Positions 16,283 to 25,227 of a stretch of DNA of 35,269 bases are shown piece after piece (the first letter of the stretch is position 1; each line of letters starts with the position of its first letter). The translations under genes and the position numbers were made by a program. The notes below the pieces were generated by a model that was not told the DNA's origin, searched no databases, and saw nothing but the letters and a program-made list of their open reading frames with translations. This stretch comes from an uncultured Bacteroidales bacterium (GTDB lineage: Bacteria > Bacteroidota > Bacteroidia > Bacteroidales > Marinilabiliaceae), in NCBI GenBank assembly GCA_934699135.1, contig CAKUVM010000015.1:1-35269 (forward strand), given 5' to 3'.

Positions 16283-19200
16283 TCACTGGCCCACCCTGAC
16301 AACTTTGTTTAGCGTGTAGTACCACAGGTATGCCTCCACGCCCCTGAACCCGGCCGCTGTGAGCCACTCCACATATTGTTCCACTTGTTGTCGGTGCTCG
16401 GCGCGTTCCGTGCGCCCGAACTTGTAGTCCACAATCACGGTCCGTTCTCCTTCGCCCGATGTCATGATCCTGTCTGGTCGCAGGCGACGGTCTGGCCCCA
16501 CCATTGTCGTCTCGGCCCAGACGTCGGTCATTGTGCCGTCAAACCATTCGCCCACGCCTTTGGCTTTCATCTTTTTGCTCATCTCGGCTTCCAGTTTTGA
16601 GGCGTCGGCGGGCAGCACCAGTCCGTCTGTCACGGCGCGCTCAATGGCCGGGTGCAGGTCGGCCATAGTCGTTACCCGCTCAAAAATCCCGTGCATGGTC
16701 AGTCCGTAGCTTATCATCTCGGTGCGCTCATATTCGCCCATCTCCACCTCGGTGTTTATGGCGGGGCTGGCCGATGGGCAATAGGCGTGCGCCATGGGGA
16801 TGTCTATGTGGCCGTGGCCGCCGTTGTCGCGTTTTTGCGCGGCTTTGGGCATGACCCCGAATCTTATTCGCTGCACCGTTGGAGGCTGTTTCTCGGTCTT
16901 TTTTTTGCCACCGTCGCCACCCTCTTCCTCTTCTGTCTCAGTGTCTTCCTCGTCTTTGTCAAAAGCCAGCGTCTCTGTCTCCACCACCGCGCTCCCTTGC
17001 GGCATGTTTGCCACCGTGGCGGACAGGTAGCCGCCTATGTCGCCAAGTGAGTCGCTTTTGCTTTTGTCCGTTTTTGCTGATACGCTCCAGGCCAGCAGAA
17101 TCTCCCTTGGGCGTGTCATGGCCACGTAGGCCAGGTTGAGGGCGTCTTCCATGCGGGCGCGCGCCTCGGCCGTGTAGTCTTGCGCAAAGGCTGTGCTCAG
17201 CAGCTTTTGGGAGAATGGCACGGGCAGCTTGCGCCCTTGCCATGTCTTGTCTGGCAGATCCAGTTTCGCCGCGTCGCACCATATCACGGGGGCACTTTGC
17301 CCATTTTTTTGCGTCACGATGCCCCAGTTGGCGAAAGGTATGATCACAACGTTGAATTCCAATCCCTTGGACTTATGGATGGTCATAATTCTCACGGCGT
17401 CGGCGCCGCTCGTCGCGCTCACAACCCATTTCCCCGCATTGGCGTCAACAAGGAGCAGGAATGCGTCTAGCGTGGCTGTGCCGTCGCGGATGGCGTCGTT
17501 CATGTTTTGCAAAAATGCGTCGAGAAACGGGCTCTCGGCGTCTCGCAAGGCCTCGGGCAACATGTTCACCAGTTCGCCCGCCATCTCCACCAGGCTCAGC
17601 CCTCTGAGGCCGTCTAGTCTCCCTGCCCACAGGCTTTGCGCCGTCTGCCACTCCTGGCTCACCGTGGTCACGTCTAGTCCCGTCAGAGTCTTGACGGCCG
17701 AGAACAGAGGTGTCGGCTCTCCTGTTGATATGTAGCGCATGGCGTCGGTTATGCACTTGGTGGCGTCGGAGGACATCACCAGCAGGGAGTCGTCAGACAT
17801 GAAGGGGATGCCCTCTTCAGACAGTCGGGCTATGACCTTCTTGCCGTCATTGTTGGTGCGCACCAAGACGCATATGTCGGCGTAGGCGAATCCGCGCTCG
17901 TCATGTAGCTCCCTGATCGCGGCCACATATTGGCGGTCTACGTATTCCTTTGCGCATTGCGCGGCCGCGCCTCTGGCGTCGCCTGCGTTCACCACTTCCA
18001 GTTGTGCCATTCCTCCGTTGCCGCGCTTGGGCTCTTGTCTGCACTCGGCATACATGGCCTCCATGGTGTCCGTCGAGTCAATATTCTCGCCCATTTGGCT
18101 CAGAGCGTTATCCATCATCTTGGGCATTGTGCCGAATATCAGGTTGTTGAGCTGCACAATCTCATCGCGGCTGCGATAATTCTCCCGTAGCGCCTCGTGC
18201 CTATATTGTGCAAAGTCTCTCTTCACTTGGCGGCCCAGGAGCCTCCAGTCTCCGCCGCGGAAGCGGTATATGCTTTGCTTCACGTCGCCCACAATGAGGC
18301 AGTCGTTGCCCTCGTCCAGGCTGTTGCGCAGCAGCGGGGCGAAGTTCTCGTATTGCACGCGGCTTGTGTCCTGAAACTCGTCAATCATTATCGTGTCATA
18401 GCGCGCGCCGCTTTTTTCGTAGATAAACGGCACGGGGCAGTCGTCTATCAACTCTTTGAGCATGGCTCCGGAGCTGCCTATGTTTTTCGTGTTGTCGCGC
18501 CGCTCCACCTCCGCTATGTGCCAGGCCAAGTGGCTCATGACAGACATTGTCTTGACGTTTTTCAGCACGGTGCAGACCGTGTTGTAGCGCAATGCCGCCT
18601 CTGCCGCTTTGTCCGAGACTTCCGCCAGGGCTGTCTTGAACAGCTCCACGTCTCCTTTCGTCTGCTTCGTGGTGACCTTTTTTGCGCCCAACCCCGCCAG
18701 CACTCCCATCATCTCTTCTCCCCACGTCCGCAAGTTGCGCCTCTGGTCGGCCGTGGAGATGTCTGCCGATGGCGGCATTTCTGTGATGAGCCTGTCGCAT
18801 TTCTTAAAAGTTGTTCCGCTCAAATTCGTCACCCCTGTGCGCTCAATGGCGTTTTTGAGGTCGGTGGCGGCCTCATGGGTCGCGGTCAGGGCTTTTTGAC
18901 TGATGTCTGTCAGCAGCTTTTGCAGTCCCTTTAGCTTTTCGGGCGTCAGGTTCTCTTCGTCTTGCAGATATTCGGCGTCATCGGTCAGCAGCAGCGAGCC
19001 TAGGGCCTTGATGTCCGCGTCCACAGTCCATTTCTTGTTCGCCTCCATGTTGTCTTGCGCCATGGCCACAATGCTGTCTCGCAGGTCCGTGTCCGTGGCC
19101 ATTGTCTCCATCATGTCGTCAAAGGCGCTGTTCACCGTGTCGCTCTGGTCTAGCTGCACGCCATAGTTGGCGGGGAGGCCTTGCTCATAGGCGAATGAGC

Positions 19201-19564
19201 GCAGCAGGCGTTGCACGAATTTATCTATCGTGCTGACGGCCAAGTGGTCATAGTCATAGAGGATGTTGCGCAGCGCCATGGCGCAGCGTGTTCGGAGCGT
19301 GGCGGCGTCCATGCCCGTGGAGCGCGTGTGGAACTCCGTCAGCTCTTTGCGTTTGGCCTCATCTTGCTCTCCTTCCGTGGCCAAGATGTGCAGGTCGCCC
19401 ACAATTCGCTCTTTCATCTCGCCTGTGGCCTTGTTGGTAAACGTGACGGCCAGCAGGTGGGCGTATGACTGTGGGTCCCGCGCAAGCAGGTCAATCACCT
19501 TGCGCGCCAGCGTATATGTTTTGCCAGATCCGGCCGAGGCCGAGAATACGTTCAGCGTTGCCAT
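16283..19564 (-). CDS. AddA/RecB-like UvrD helicase with C-terminal PD-(D/E)XK nuclease
   Basis: A 1093-aa superfamily 1A helicase: Walker A SASAGSGKT (8-16), TFTNKATGEMK, motif II MIDEFQDTSRVQ, motif III VGDVKQSIYRFRGGD, ENYRSRDEI, motif V IMTIHKSKGLEFN and motif VI AYVAMTRPRE. The C-terminus has the nuclease motifs RLRPDRIM and VIVDYKFGRTE (about residue 1045) followed by QQVEQYVEWL, the AddA/RecB nuclease signature. It should process double-strand breaks for recombination and degrade linear DNA. A strongly acidic low-complexity linker (about 868-897, DKDEEDTETEEEE and neighbours) separates helicase and nuclease parts. No AddB partner is beside it here. It begins 45 bp after the patatin gene. 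Confidence 0.9.
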   Translation of the reverse strand: MATLNVFSASAGSGKTYTLARKVIDLLARDPQSYAHLLAVTFTNKATGEMKERIVGDLHILATEGEQDEAKRKELTEFHTRSTGMDAATLRTRCAMALRNILYDYDHLAVSTIDKFVQRLLRSFAYEQGLPANYGVQLDQSDTVNSAFDDMMETMATDTDLRDSIVAMAQDNMEANKKWTVDADIKALGSLLLTDDAEYLQDEENLTPEKLKGLQKLLTDISQKALTATHEAATDLKNAIERTGVTNLSGTTFKKCDRLITEMPPSADISTADQRRNLRTWGEEMMGVLAGLGAKKVTTKQTKGDVELFKTALAEVSDKAAEAALRYNTVCTVLKNVKTMSVMSHLAWHIAEVERRDNTKNIGSSGAMLKELIDDCPVPFIYEKSGARYDTIMIDEFQDTSRVQYENFAPLLRNSLDEGNDCLIVGDVKQSIYRFRGGDWRLLGRQVKRDFAQYRHEALRENYRSRDEIVQLNNLIFGTMPKMMDNALSQMGENIDSTDTMEAMYAECRQEPKRGNGGMAQLEVVNAGDARGAAAQCAKEYVDRQYVAAIRELHDERGFAYADICVLVRTNNDGKKVIARLSEEGIPFMSDDSLLVMSSDATKCITDAMRYISTGEPTPLFSAVKTLTGLDVTTVSQEWQTAQSLWAGRLDGLRGLSLVEMAGELVNMLPEALRDAESPFLDAFLQNMNDAIRDGTATLDAFLLLVDANAGKWVVSATSGADAVRIMTIHKSKGLEFNVVIIPFANWGIVTQKNGQSAPVIWCDAAKLDLPDKTWQGRKLPVPFSQKLLSTAFAQDYTAEARARMEDALNLAYVAMTRPREILLAWSVSAKTDKSKSDSLGDIGGYLSATVANMPQGSAVVETETLAFDKDEEDTETEEEEGGDGGKKKTEKQPPTVQRIRFGVMPKAAQKRDNGGHGHIDIPMAHAYCPSASPAINTEVEMGEYERTEMISYGLTMHGIFERVTTMADLHPAIERAVTDGLVLPADASKLEAEMSKKMKAKGVGEWFDGTMTDVWAETTMVGPDRRLRPDRIMTSGEGERTVIVDYKFGRTERAEHRQQVEQYVEWLTAAGFRGVEAYLWYYTLNKVVRVGQ

Positions 19565-19609
19565 TTTTGCGATATTCGTTGTGTGTGGGTGGATGGTGAC
19601 GTGTGAGTG

Positions 19610-20473
19610 TCAGTGTGCGGCTTGCGCCATAGGCTGTCGCGACATCCATTTGGCCAGGTCGCGGCCGGCTCTCAGGCCTTCGTCATACAGAGCTTCCAGT
19701 GGCTCAGGGTCTTGCGTGGTGCGCCCCACGCCGTGCAGGTTGGCGGGTCTGACCACCTTGGCCACGCCCAGCCCCTCCAGCTCCGCGAGGCGGTCTAGTT
19801 GCCTGTTATATCTTGTGCCGCGGGTCTGCAGGGCCTCGCGCAGTTTTGGGAAGTCTTTGCACACGCGCCCCGGCAGCCACACCCGGCTCTCGCTCTTTCT
19901 GTACGTGGCTTCTTTGGTCAGCACCACCACCACGCTCCGGCAACCGTCCGCCAGGGCGCGCTCGTATGGAATGGAGTCTGCCACGCCGCCATCCACCATC
20001 GGCACGCCGTCTATCTGCCAGTGGGGGCACAGGAGCGGCAGCGAGCAGCTGGAGCGGCAAGCGTCTACAAACCTGCGGAAGTCGTTTTTCTCTTCTGTAT
20101 ATTCCGCCTCGCCTGTCAGCGCGTTGGTCGAGACCATCACCAGGCGGCTGGGGCTGGCCGAGTATGTACGGAAGTCGAAAGGGTAATATTTTTCAGGTAT
20201 CTCGTTGAAGACGAAATCCAGGTCTATCACGCCCTGCCCGCGCAGCATGGGCCGCAGGCCCACGTAGGGGTGGACGATCTGCATGTCTATGTTTATAAAC
20301 CTGTTGCGCCCGCGCTGTCGCGCCACGTATACGCAGCCGTTGCTGGCTCCTGCCGAAGTGCCTATGACGTAGGGAAACGATATGTCATAATCCAGCAAGG
20401 CGTCGCACACGCCCGCGGTGAAGACGCCGCGCATCCCGCCGCCCTCCAACACCAGGCCTATTTCGTATGCCAT
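19610..20473 (-). CDS. patatin-like phospholipase (RssA/YjjU type)
   Basis: A 287-aa protein with GLVLEGGGMRGVFTAGV (glycine-rich oxyanion loop), the nucleophile elbow GTSAG with S40, and the catalytic aspartate D161 in VDGGVADS, the Ser/Asp dyad of bacterial patatins. No signal peptide is visible, so it is probably cytoplasmic or peripheral on the inner membrane, acting on phospholipid acyl chains. It opens a four-gene same-strand run and is divergent from asnA across 205 bp. I found no exact TAnnTTTG box on its strand. Confidence 0.9.
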   Translation of the reverse strand: MAYEIGLVLEGGGMRGVFTAGVCDALLDYDISFPYVIGTSAGASNGCVYVARQRGRNRFINIDMQIVHPYVGLRPMLRGQGVIDLDFVFNEIPEKYYPFDFRTYSASPSRLVMVSTNALTGEAEYTEEKNDFRRFVDACRSSCSLPLLCPHWQIDGVPMVDGGVADSIPYERALADGCRSVVVVLTKEATYRKSESRVWLPGRVCKDFPKLREALQTRGTRYNRQLDRLAELEGLGVAKVVRPANLHGVGRTTQDPEPLEALYDEGLRAGRDLAKWMSRQPMAQAAH

Positions 20474-20621
20474 CAGCTAAAAATGTCTGTAGTGGAACTT
20501 GTGGCCGTGGCCAAAAATCCGTATGAGCCACTAATATAGCCCTTTTCGGCGAAATCTGTCCCAAAAGACCGCCAAAAGCATAAATTTACAAGCCGATATG
20601 GCATATCTGAATTTAAATTGT

Positions 20622-20629
20622 TAGATTTG
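20622..20629 (+). promoter_or_regulatory. candidate -7 box for asnA
   Basis: TAGATTTG is an exact TAnnTTTG match 49 bp before the asnA ATG. The -33 position has no TTTG. It lies in the divergent 205-bp space between the patatin gene and asnA, which is otherwise AT-rich and without a gene. Confidence 0.45.
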
Positions 20630-20678
20630 CACGTATTCCAAATGGAAATTCGTAACCATTAGGCATCCCTACGCAAAC

Positions 20679-21716
20679 ATGTCGAAACTTTTCATCCCTA
20701 AGGGCTATAAGCCGCTGCTCGATCTCCGCGAGACCGAGATGGGCATACACTATATCAAGGATTTCTTCCAGCAAAACCTCTCCGCCGAGCTGCGACTGCG
20801 CCGCGTCACGGCACCGCTCTTCGTCTTGAAAGGAACGGGCCTCAATGACGACCTCAACGGGGTCGAGAGGGCTGTCACCTTCCCCATCAAGGACTTGGGA
20901 GACAAGAAGGCGGAAGTGGTCCATTCGCTGGCGAAGTGGAAGAGGATGATCCTCGCCGACTACAAGATCGAGCGCGGCTACGGCATATACACCGACATGA
21001 ACGCCATCCGCTCAGACGAGGAGCTGGACAACATTCACTCGCTCTACGTTGACCAGTGGGACTGGGAGATGGTCATGGACGCGGCCGAGCGTAACCTAAC
21101 GTTCCTCAAAAAAGTGGTTGAGCGCATCTATGGCGCTATGAAACGCACTGAATATATTGTGTGCGAGCACTATCCACAAATACGTCCGCAACTGCCGGAT
21201 GATATCCACTTTGTCCATGCCGAGGATCTGGCCGAGCAATATCCCGACCTCACTCCCAAGGAGCGCGAAGACGTCGTGACGAGGCAATACGGGGCGGTCT
21301 TCATCATTGGTATCGGAGGCTCCATGAAAAATGGGGAGCCGCATGACGGCCGCGCGCCGGACTATGACGACTGGTCTACCCCGACGGAGGGCGGGCATCA
21401 TGGCCTCAATGGCGACATCCTTGTCTGGAACGACGTCTTGGGCCACTCGTTTGAGCTGTCCAGCATGGGCATAAGGGTTGACCGCGAGGCTCTCTTGCGC
21501 CAACTTGACATCCGTGGCGCGCAAGACCGCAAGGAACTCTATTTCCACCGCCGTTTGCTGGCGGGCGAGCTGCCACAGTCCATTGGCGGTGGCATCGGGC
21601 AGTCGCGCCTGTGCATGTTCTACCTCCGCAAGGCGCACATCGGTGAGATTCAGGCCTCCATTTGGCCAGATGACATGCGCAAACGCTGCGCCGAGGGCGG
21701 CATCCCGCTCATCTAG
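20679..21716 (+). CDS. asnA: aspartate-ammonia ligase (AsnA)
   Basis: A 345-aa class II aminoacyl-tRNA-synthetase-like ligase that makes asparagine from aspartate, ammonia and ATP. It shows the AsnA family segments IHYIKDFFQQNL, VERAVTFPIKD, VVHSLAKWKRM, GIYTDMNAIR, LSSMGIRVD and the C-terminal GGGIGQSRLCMFYLRKAHIGE, and has the usual length (~330-345). It starts at the first ATG after the candidate promoter, and the small unknown gene follows 27 bp later, so the two are probably cotranscribed. Confidence 0.95.
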   Translation: MSKLFIPKGYKPLLDLRETEMGIHYIKDFFQQNLSAELRLRRVTAPLFVLKGTGLNDDLNGVERAVTFPIKDLGDKKAEVVHSLAKWKRMILADYKIERGYGIYTDMNAIRSDEELDNIHSLYVDQWDWEMVMDAAERNLTFLKKVVERIYGAMKRTEYIVCEHYPQIRPQLPDDIHFVHAEDLAEQYPDLTPKEREDVVTRQYGAVFIIGIGGSMKNGEPHDGRAPDYDDWSTPTEGGHHGLNGDILVWNDVLGHSFELSSMGIRVDREALLRQLDIRGAQDRKELYFHRRLLAGELPQSIGGGIGQSRLCMFYLRKAHIGEIQASIWPDDMRKRCAEGGIPLI

Positions 21717-21743
21717 ACATTATGGCACGCGACACTTCAGGGC

Positions 21744-22277
21744 ATGACCACTCCCATATCTGACCCCATAGGGGACATAGGCCTCCTCGGCCACCCCAAC
21801 AAGACCGCTTTCCTCACCTCGCGACGGACTCCGGACTCTTGCCGCCCCGCCATAAGGGAGTGGCTGGACTCACTGTCTTCCGAGGGCGACTGCGTCATGA
21901 TAGGTGGAATTCAGAAAATCGAGAGGGAGGTCTTCTTGGGGTTGCTGCGCCGGCGCGTCCCCACCATTTTGGTGTTGGCCGAGCCAATGCCCAAGATGTG
22001 GCCCATTGGCGTGGTGGACGCGATAGGAGACGGCCGGCTGCTCGTCTTGACCACGGCCGACTTCCTCTTGCCGTGGGTAGACAAATATGGGATGGCGGCC
22101 GACCGCAACAAGTTTATGGTGGCCAATGCGGAGAGGGTGGTGGTGGCCATGTGCCGCCCCGGGGGCTTCATCTCGCGGCAGGTGCAGGCCGCCAAGGATG
22201 TCACCTATCTCACGGCCTACAGCCCTTGGGCCGGGACTGAGGCCGATCCCGGCATGGCCATGGCGGCAGAGGAGTGA
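21744..22277 (+). CDS. uncharacterised protein, possible DprA/LOG-like Rossmann fold
   Basis: A 177-aa protein with no signal peptide. The alternation GDCVMIGGIQKIEREVFLGL, then RVPTILVLAEPMP and GRLLVLTTADFLL looks like a Rossmann-type alpha/beta domain of the DprA/LOG superfamily, which bind nucleotides or single-stranded DNA. The family's diagnostic glycine-rich GSR loop is not clear: I see only FLTSRRTPDS near the start. It follows asnA closely and precedes a shared terminator, so it may be regulated with asparagine synthesis. The coding call is good; the fold assignment is tentative and no function should be assumed. Confidence 0.6.
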   Translation: MTTPISDPIGDIGLLGHPNKTAFLTSRRTPDSCRPAIREWLDSLSSEGDCVMIGGIQKIEREVFLGLLRRRVPTILVLAEPMPKMWPIGVVDAIGDGRLLVLTTADFLLPWVDKYGMAADRNKFMVANAERVVVAMCRPGGFISRQVQAAKDVTYLTAYSPWAGTEADPGMAMAAEE

Positions 22278-22285
22278 CACTCACA

Positions 22286-22332
22286 AAAGAAAACGCCGTC
22301 GCCGCCAAATAGGCAGCGACGGCATTTTCTTT
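22286..22332. terminator. bidirectional terminator between the asnA pair and glsA-like gene
   Basis: An interrupted inverted repeat: AAAGAAAA pairs with TTTTCTTT, GCCGTCGC with GCGACGGC, and GCC with GGC around a 5-nt AAATA loop, with two single mismatches. It has A-rich and T-rich flanks on both sides, so it can end the plus-strand asnA transcript and the convergent minus-strand acyltransferase transcript, whose stop codon it touches. Confidence 0.8.
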
Positions 22333-23182
22333 AGCGTGCCTCCTTGTGACTCTCGCCCATAGCGTAGACCATGCCTTTGATGCGCTGCGCCTCCTCGCGC
22401 GCGTTTCTGCCTCGCAAGCTTTCCCACGATATGGGGCTGCCGAAAATGACGTCTACGTGCTTGCCCTCTTGCTTATACATCTCGTCTGGCAAATACAGCA
22501 TCTCTATGTTGAACTTTATGCCAAGCGCGCTGCGAATTTTGGCCAGGTTATAAAAGAAATTGCTGTTCCGCCCCGTTATGAAAACAGGGATGATGTCGCG
22601 TTTGAACTCCACAGCCTTGGTCACGAATGCCTTTTTCCACTCCAGGTCCATAATCTTGCCATTCTGCTTGCGGGAGCACAGCCCGGCCGGGAACATTAGC
22701 ATCTGGCAGTCGCTCGCAAAAGCCTCCTCCATCAGTTGCGCCGCATGCCTTCCTGTCGCGCCCGTCTTGTTCACGGGCAGGAAAATGTCGGAGAAGTTTT
22801 TCAAGAAGAGCAGCATGTCGTTCACCGGAAATTTCAGGTTGCGAAACTTGCGCCCCACCGCGCTGATGAGGGCCATGCCGTCCAGTCCGCCCATAGGGTG
22901 GTTCGAGGCGAAAATGAATCGCCCGCTGTCCGGCACATTCTCCATCCCGTAGACATCCACCGTGGCCTTGAACTTCTTTATTATGTCGTCCGCGAAGTCT
23001 ATGCCGCGGAAGTTGCGGCGCGACACGATGTATTGGTTGACGTCATCTTGATGAATGGTGCGCTTCAAGTAGTTGACAATGAACCGCGGCACCTTGGCGC
23101 CTTTGCTCTTGGCCGCTATGATCTTGTCCACGTCTATGGTCAGCGTCCGCCAGGCCTCTTCTTCCGTAATCTCCTGTGACAT
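22331..23182 (-). CDS. glsA: lysophospholipid/lyso-aminolipid O-acyltransferase (GlsA-like)
   Basis: A 283-aa PlsC-superfamily acyltransferase. The active-site motif is FASNHPMGGLDGM (H95, D101), an H-x5-D spacing rather than the common H-x4-D. LMFPAGLCSR then acts as the usual FPEG-like block, and DIIPVFITGRNSNFFYNLA is conserved in the Bacteroidota family. Such proteins include GlsA, which O-acylates lyso-glycine lipid in Bacteroides; the matching N-acyltransferase GlsB has a candidate at 27158-28084. A role as ordinary 1-acylglycerol-3-phosphate acyltransferase is the main alternative. It is transcribed divergently from xseA and has a candidate promoter at 23211-23218. Confidence 0.65.
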   Translation of the reverse strand: MSQEITEEEAWRTLTIDVDKIIAAKSKGAKVPRFIVNYLKRTIHQDDVNQYIVSRRNFRGIDFADDIIKKFKATVDVYGMENVPDSGRFIFASNHPMGGLDGMALISAVGRKFRNLKFPVNDMLLFLKNFSDIFLPVNKTGATGRHAAQLMEEAFASDCQMLMFPAGLCSRKQNGKIMDLEWKKAFVTKAVEFKRDIIPVFITGRNSNFFYNLAKIRSALGIKFNIEMLYLPDEMYKQEGKHVDVIFGSPISWESLRGRNAREEAQRIKGMVYAMGESHKEAR

Positions 23183-23210
23183 TGGTAATGTGAGAAAGGT
23201 TGATAGTGGC

Positions 23211-23218
23211 CAAAGTTA
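23211..23218 (-). promoter_or_regulatory. candidate -7 box for the glsA-like gene
   Basis: The minus strand reads TAACTTTG, an exact TAnnTTTG match 29 bp before the acyltransferase ATG at 23182. It sits back to back with the xseA box at 23243-23250, so the two promoters share about 30 bp. Confidence 0.5.
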
Positions 23219-23242
23219 TCACTTTTTGACCGAAAGAGTGTT

Positions 23243-23250
23243 TACCTTTG
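23243..23250 (+). promoter_or_regulatory. candidate -7 box for xseA
   Basis: TACCTTTG is an exact TAnnTTTG match 29 bp before the xseA ATG. A TTTG occurs at 23225-23228, but only 14 bp away rather than 19. Confidence 0.45.
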
Positions 23251-23279
23251 CCGCAAACAAAACATAGACATTAGAGCCG

Positions 23280-24596
23280 ATGGAACAGACAGCGCCTAGC
23301 CTCACATTGGAGCAGTTTTGCGCCCAGATCCGTTACTCTGTGGCCGCGGCGAGGCTGCAGGCGTGGGTGACGGCTGAGTTGGCCGAGGTGCAACGCAACC
23401 GCGGCACATATTACATCGATCTGGTTCAGAAGTCAGACTTTGCCGATGCCCCTGTCGCCAAGTTGCGGTGCGTCATCTGGGCGCGGGAGGCGGAGCAAGT
23501 CCTGCAGCCGTTTCGAGACGCCACGGGGGGCGACCCCGAGGCCGGGATGAAGGCGATGGTGTTTGTGTCCGTCTCATACCACGAGGTGTATGGCCTCTCC
23601 GGCAAGATTTGCGCCGTGGACCCCGCCTATACGCTTGGCGACTTGGAGGCGCGGCGGAGGGCCATATTGGCTCAGTTGGCGGCGGAGGGCGTGGTGGATA
23701 TGAACAAGGGCCTGCCGCTCCCCACCGTCATCAGGCGCGTGGCCATAGTGTCTTCCGAGACGGCGGCGGGCTATGGAGACTTCTGTCATCAGCTGGCGTC
23801 TAACGCCTATGGCATATCGTTCCGCCTGACGCTCTTCCCGGCCGCCATGCAGGGCGATGGCGCCGAGGCCTCTGTGGTGGACGCTTTGGGCGACATCGCC
23901 GCGCGGGCGGATGAGTTCGATGTGGTGGCCATAATCCGCGGTGGCGGCTCCAAGATGGATTTGGCGTGTTTCGACTCTTACCTAATTGCCTGCAACATCG
24001 CGCAGTTCCCTTTGCCTGTCATCACGGGCATAGGCCATGAGCGAGACCACTCCATAGCCGACGCCGTGGCTCACACTTTTGCCAAGACGCCTACGGCCGT
24101 GGCCGAGTTCATCATTAGCCACGATGCCGATTTCTTGGCGTTGCTGGACGATCTGCGCCAACAAGTGGTCTTGTCCGCCGCCATCGCCACCCGAGACTCA
24201 CGCTCTCTCCTGGCGCAGCTCACCATGCGGCTCTTCGGTGCCTCGGGCGGCAGACTGTCTGGCCAGCGCGCCGCCTTGTCCGCCCTGCTGGCGCGGGCCA
24301 TTGGCGCGGCCTCCTCGCGCCTCGTCAGGGCCGATGGGGCGCAAGACTCGCTGCGGGCGCGCCTCTTGGCGGCGGCCACGGCCACGCTGCGGGCGGAGCG
24401 TCAGCGAACGGATGCTCTGTGCGCCCACGTGTCGGCCATAGACCCGCGGGCCGTCTTGCGCCGCGGCTTCTGTGTCGTCACTACGGCAGACGGCAAGAGG
24501 CTCGTCTCGGCCTCCGATGTGGCGGAGGGAGACGAGGTGCTGACCTACCTCGCGTCAGGGAAAATATTTTCTCGTGTGGTTGGGCGTGAAGACTAG
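23280..24596 (+). CDS. xseA: exodeoxyribonuclease VII large subunit
   Basis: A 438-aa protein with an N-terminal OB-fold (LTLEQFCAQIRYSV through AKLRCVIWARE) that binds single-stranded DNA, then the conserved nuclease core: RRVAIVSSETAAGYGDF, AIIRGGGSKMDLACFD, VITGIGHERDHSIADAVAH and the ending segment DPRAVLRRGFCVV. Exonuclease VII trims single-stranded DNA to short oligonucleotides. It overlaps the oppositely oriented NlpC gene by 4 bp at their 3' ends. Its small-subunit partner xseB is on the other strand, about 0.6 kb away, instead of directly downstream. Confidence 0.95.
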   Translation: MEQTAPSLTLEQFCAQIRYSVAAARLQAWVTAELAEVQRNRGTYYIDLVQKSDFADAPVAKLRCVIWAREAEQVLQPFRDATGGDPEAGMKAMVFVSVSYHEVYGLSGKICAVDPAYTLGDLEARRRAILAQLAAEGVVDMNKGLPLPTVIRRVAIVSSETAAGYGDFCHQLASNAYGISFRLTLFPAAMQGDGAEASVVDALGDIAARADEFDVVAIIRGGGSKMDLACFDSYLIACNIAQFPLPVITGIGHERDHSIADAVAHTFAKTPTAVAEFIISHDADFLALLDDLRQQVVLSAAIATRDSRSLLAQLTMRLFGASGGRLSGQRAALSALLARAIGAASSRLVRADGAQDSLRARLLAAATATLRAERQRTDALCAHVSAIDPRAVLRRGFCVVTTADGKRLVSASDVAEGDEVLTYLASGKIFSRVVGRED

Positions 24597-25195
24597 GGAA
24601 CTCGGCCGGCGGCAATGAAGTTCCTCACATAGTAGTCCTGAGTCATACTGCTCACAATCACTCCTTTCGATGATGATGAGTGGATGAATTTGCCTTCTTT
24701 GAGATATATGCCGACGTGATTCGGGGTCTTGGAGCGTTTGCCATCGGTACGGAAGAAGACCAAGTCTCCCTCCCGCATGCCCGATTTGTTAATTCTTTTG
24801 CAGTTGTCTTGTAAAATACCTGCCGAGCTCCGGCTCAGTTTTTTCCCGTACACGGCTTTATAAATCAATCCCGTCAGCCCGGAGCAGTCCACGCCGGAGC
24901 GAGACATTCCGCCATATTTGTAGCCCGTGCCTATCCACGAGGCCGACTCGATGTACAAAGCCTTGTTTTTCACCCCGTTGGGACTCACCCCAAGTCTTGC
25001 GCACGCCTTGGCCAGGTTGCCGCTCGGTTTCTCCGTCCTGCTGTCGCGTAATTGGCCGTTGCCGCCACCCTTCACCACTTTGTGGGTGGAGGCGGGCTTG
25101 CGCTTGGTCGCTGCGCTCCTTTTGGCCGATGAGCAACTCGCCGCAGTCAGGGCGAGCAGGGCGCACAGGATGAATGACAATAAGGCGTGTCGCAT
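24593..25195 (-). CDS. NlpC/P60 (C40) peptidoglycan endopeptidase lipoprotein
   Basis: A 200-aa protein with a lipoprotein signal (TAASC, lipidated C21), a short Lys/Arg-rich linker, and an NlpC/P60 domain: catalytic C104 in SGVDCSGLTGL, H160 in TPNHVGIYL, third residue H172 in KFIHSSSSKG. It should cut gamma-D-Glu-diaminopimelate bonds in peptidoglycan stem peptides from the cell envelope. It is the last gene of the minus-strand run glsB-like gene, histidine kinase, xseB, nlpC, starting 32 bp after xseB. Confidence 0.92.
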   Translation of the reverse strand: MRHALLSFILCALLALTAASCSSAKRSAATKRKPASTHKVVKGGGNGQLRDSRTEKPSGNLAKACARLGVSPNGVKNKALYIESASWIGTGYKYGGMSRSGVDCSGLTGLIYKAVYGKKLSRSSAGILQDNCKRINKSGMREGDLVFFRTDGKRSKTPNHVGIYLKEGKFIHSSSSKGVIVSSMTQDYYVRNFIAAGRVP

Positions 25196-25227
25196 ATCTT
25201 TGAGGGGCCTGGTGGCGTGCTAGCCGC

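Noticed and set aside
20642..20662. Six-codon upstream ORF (MEIRNH) in the asnA leader as an asparagine attenuator
   Set aside because: Only one Asn codon and no terminator hairpin before asnA; probably chance.
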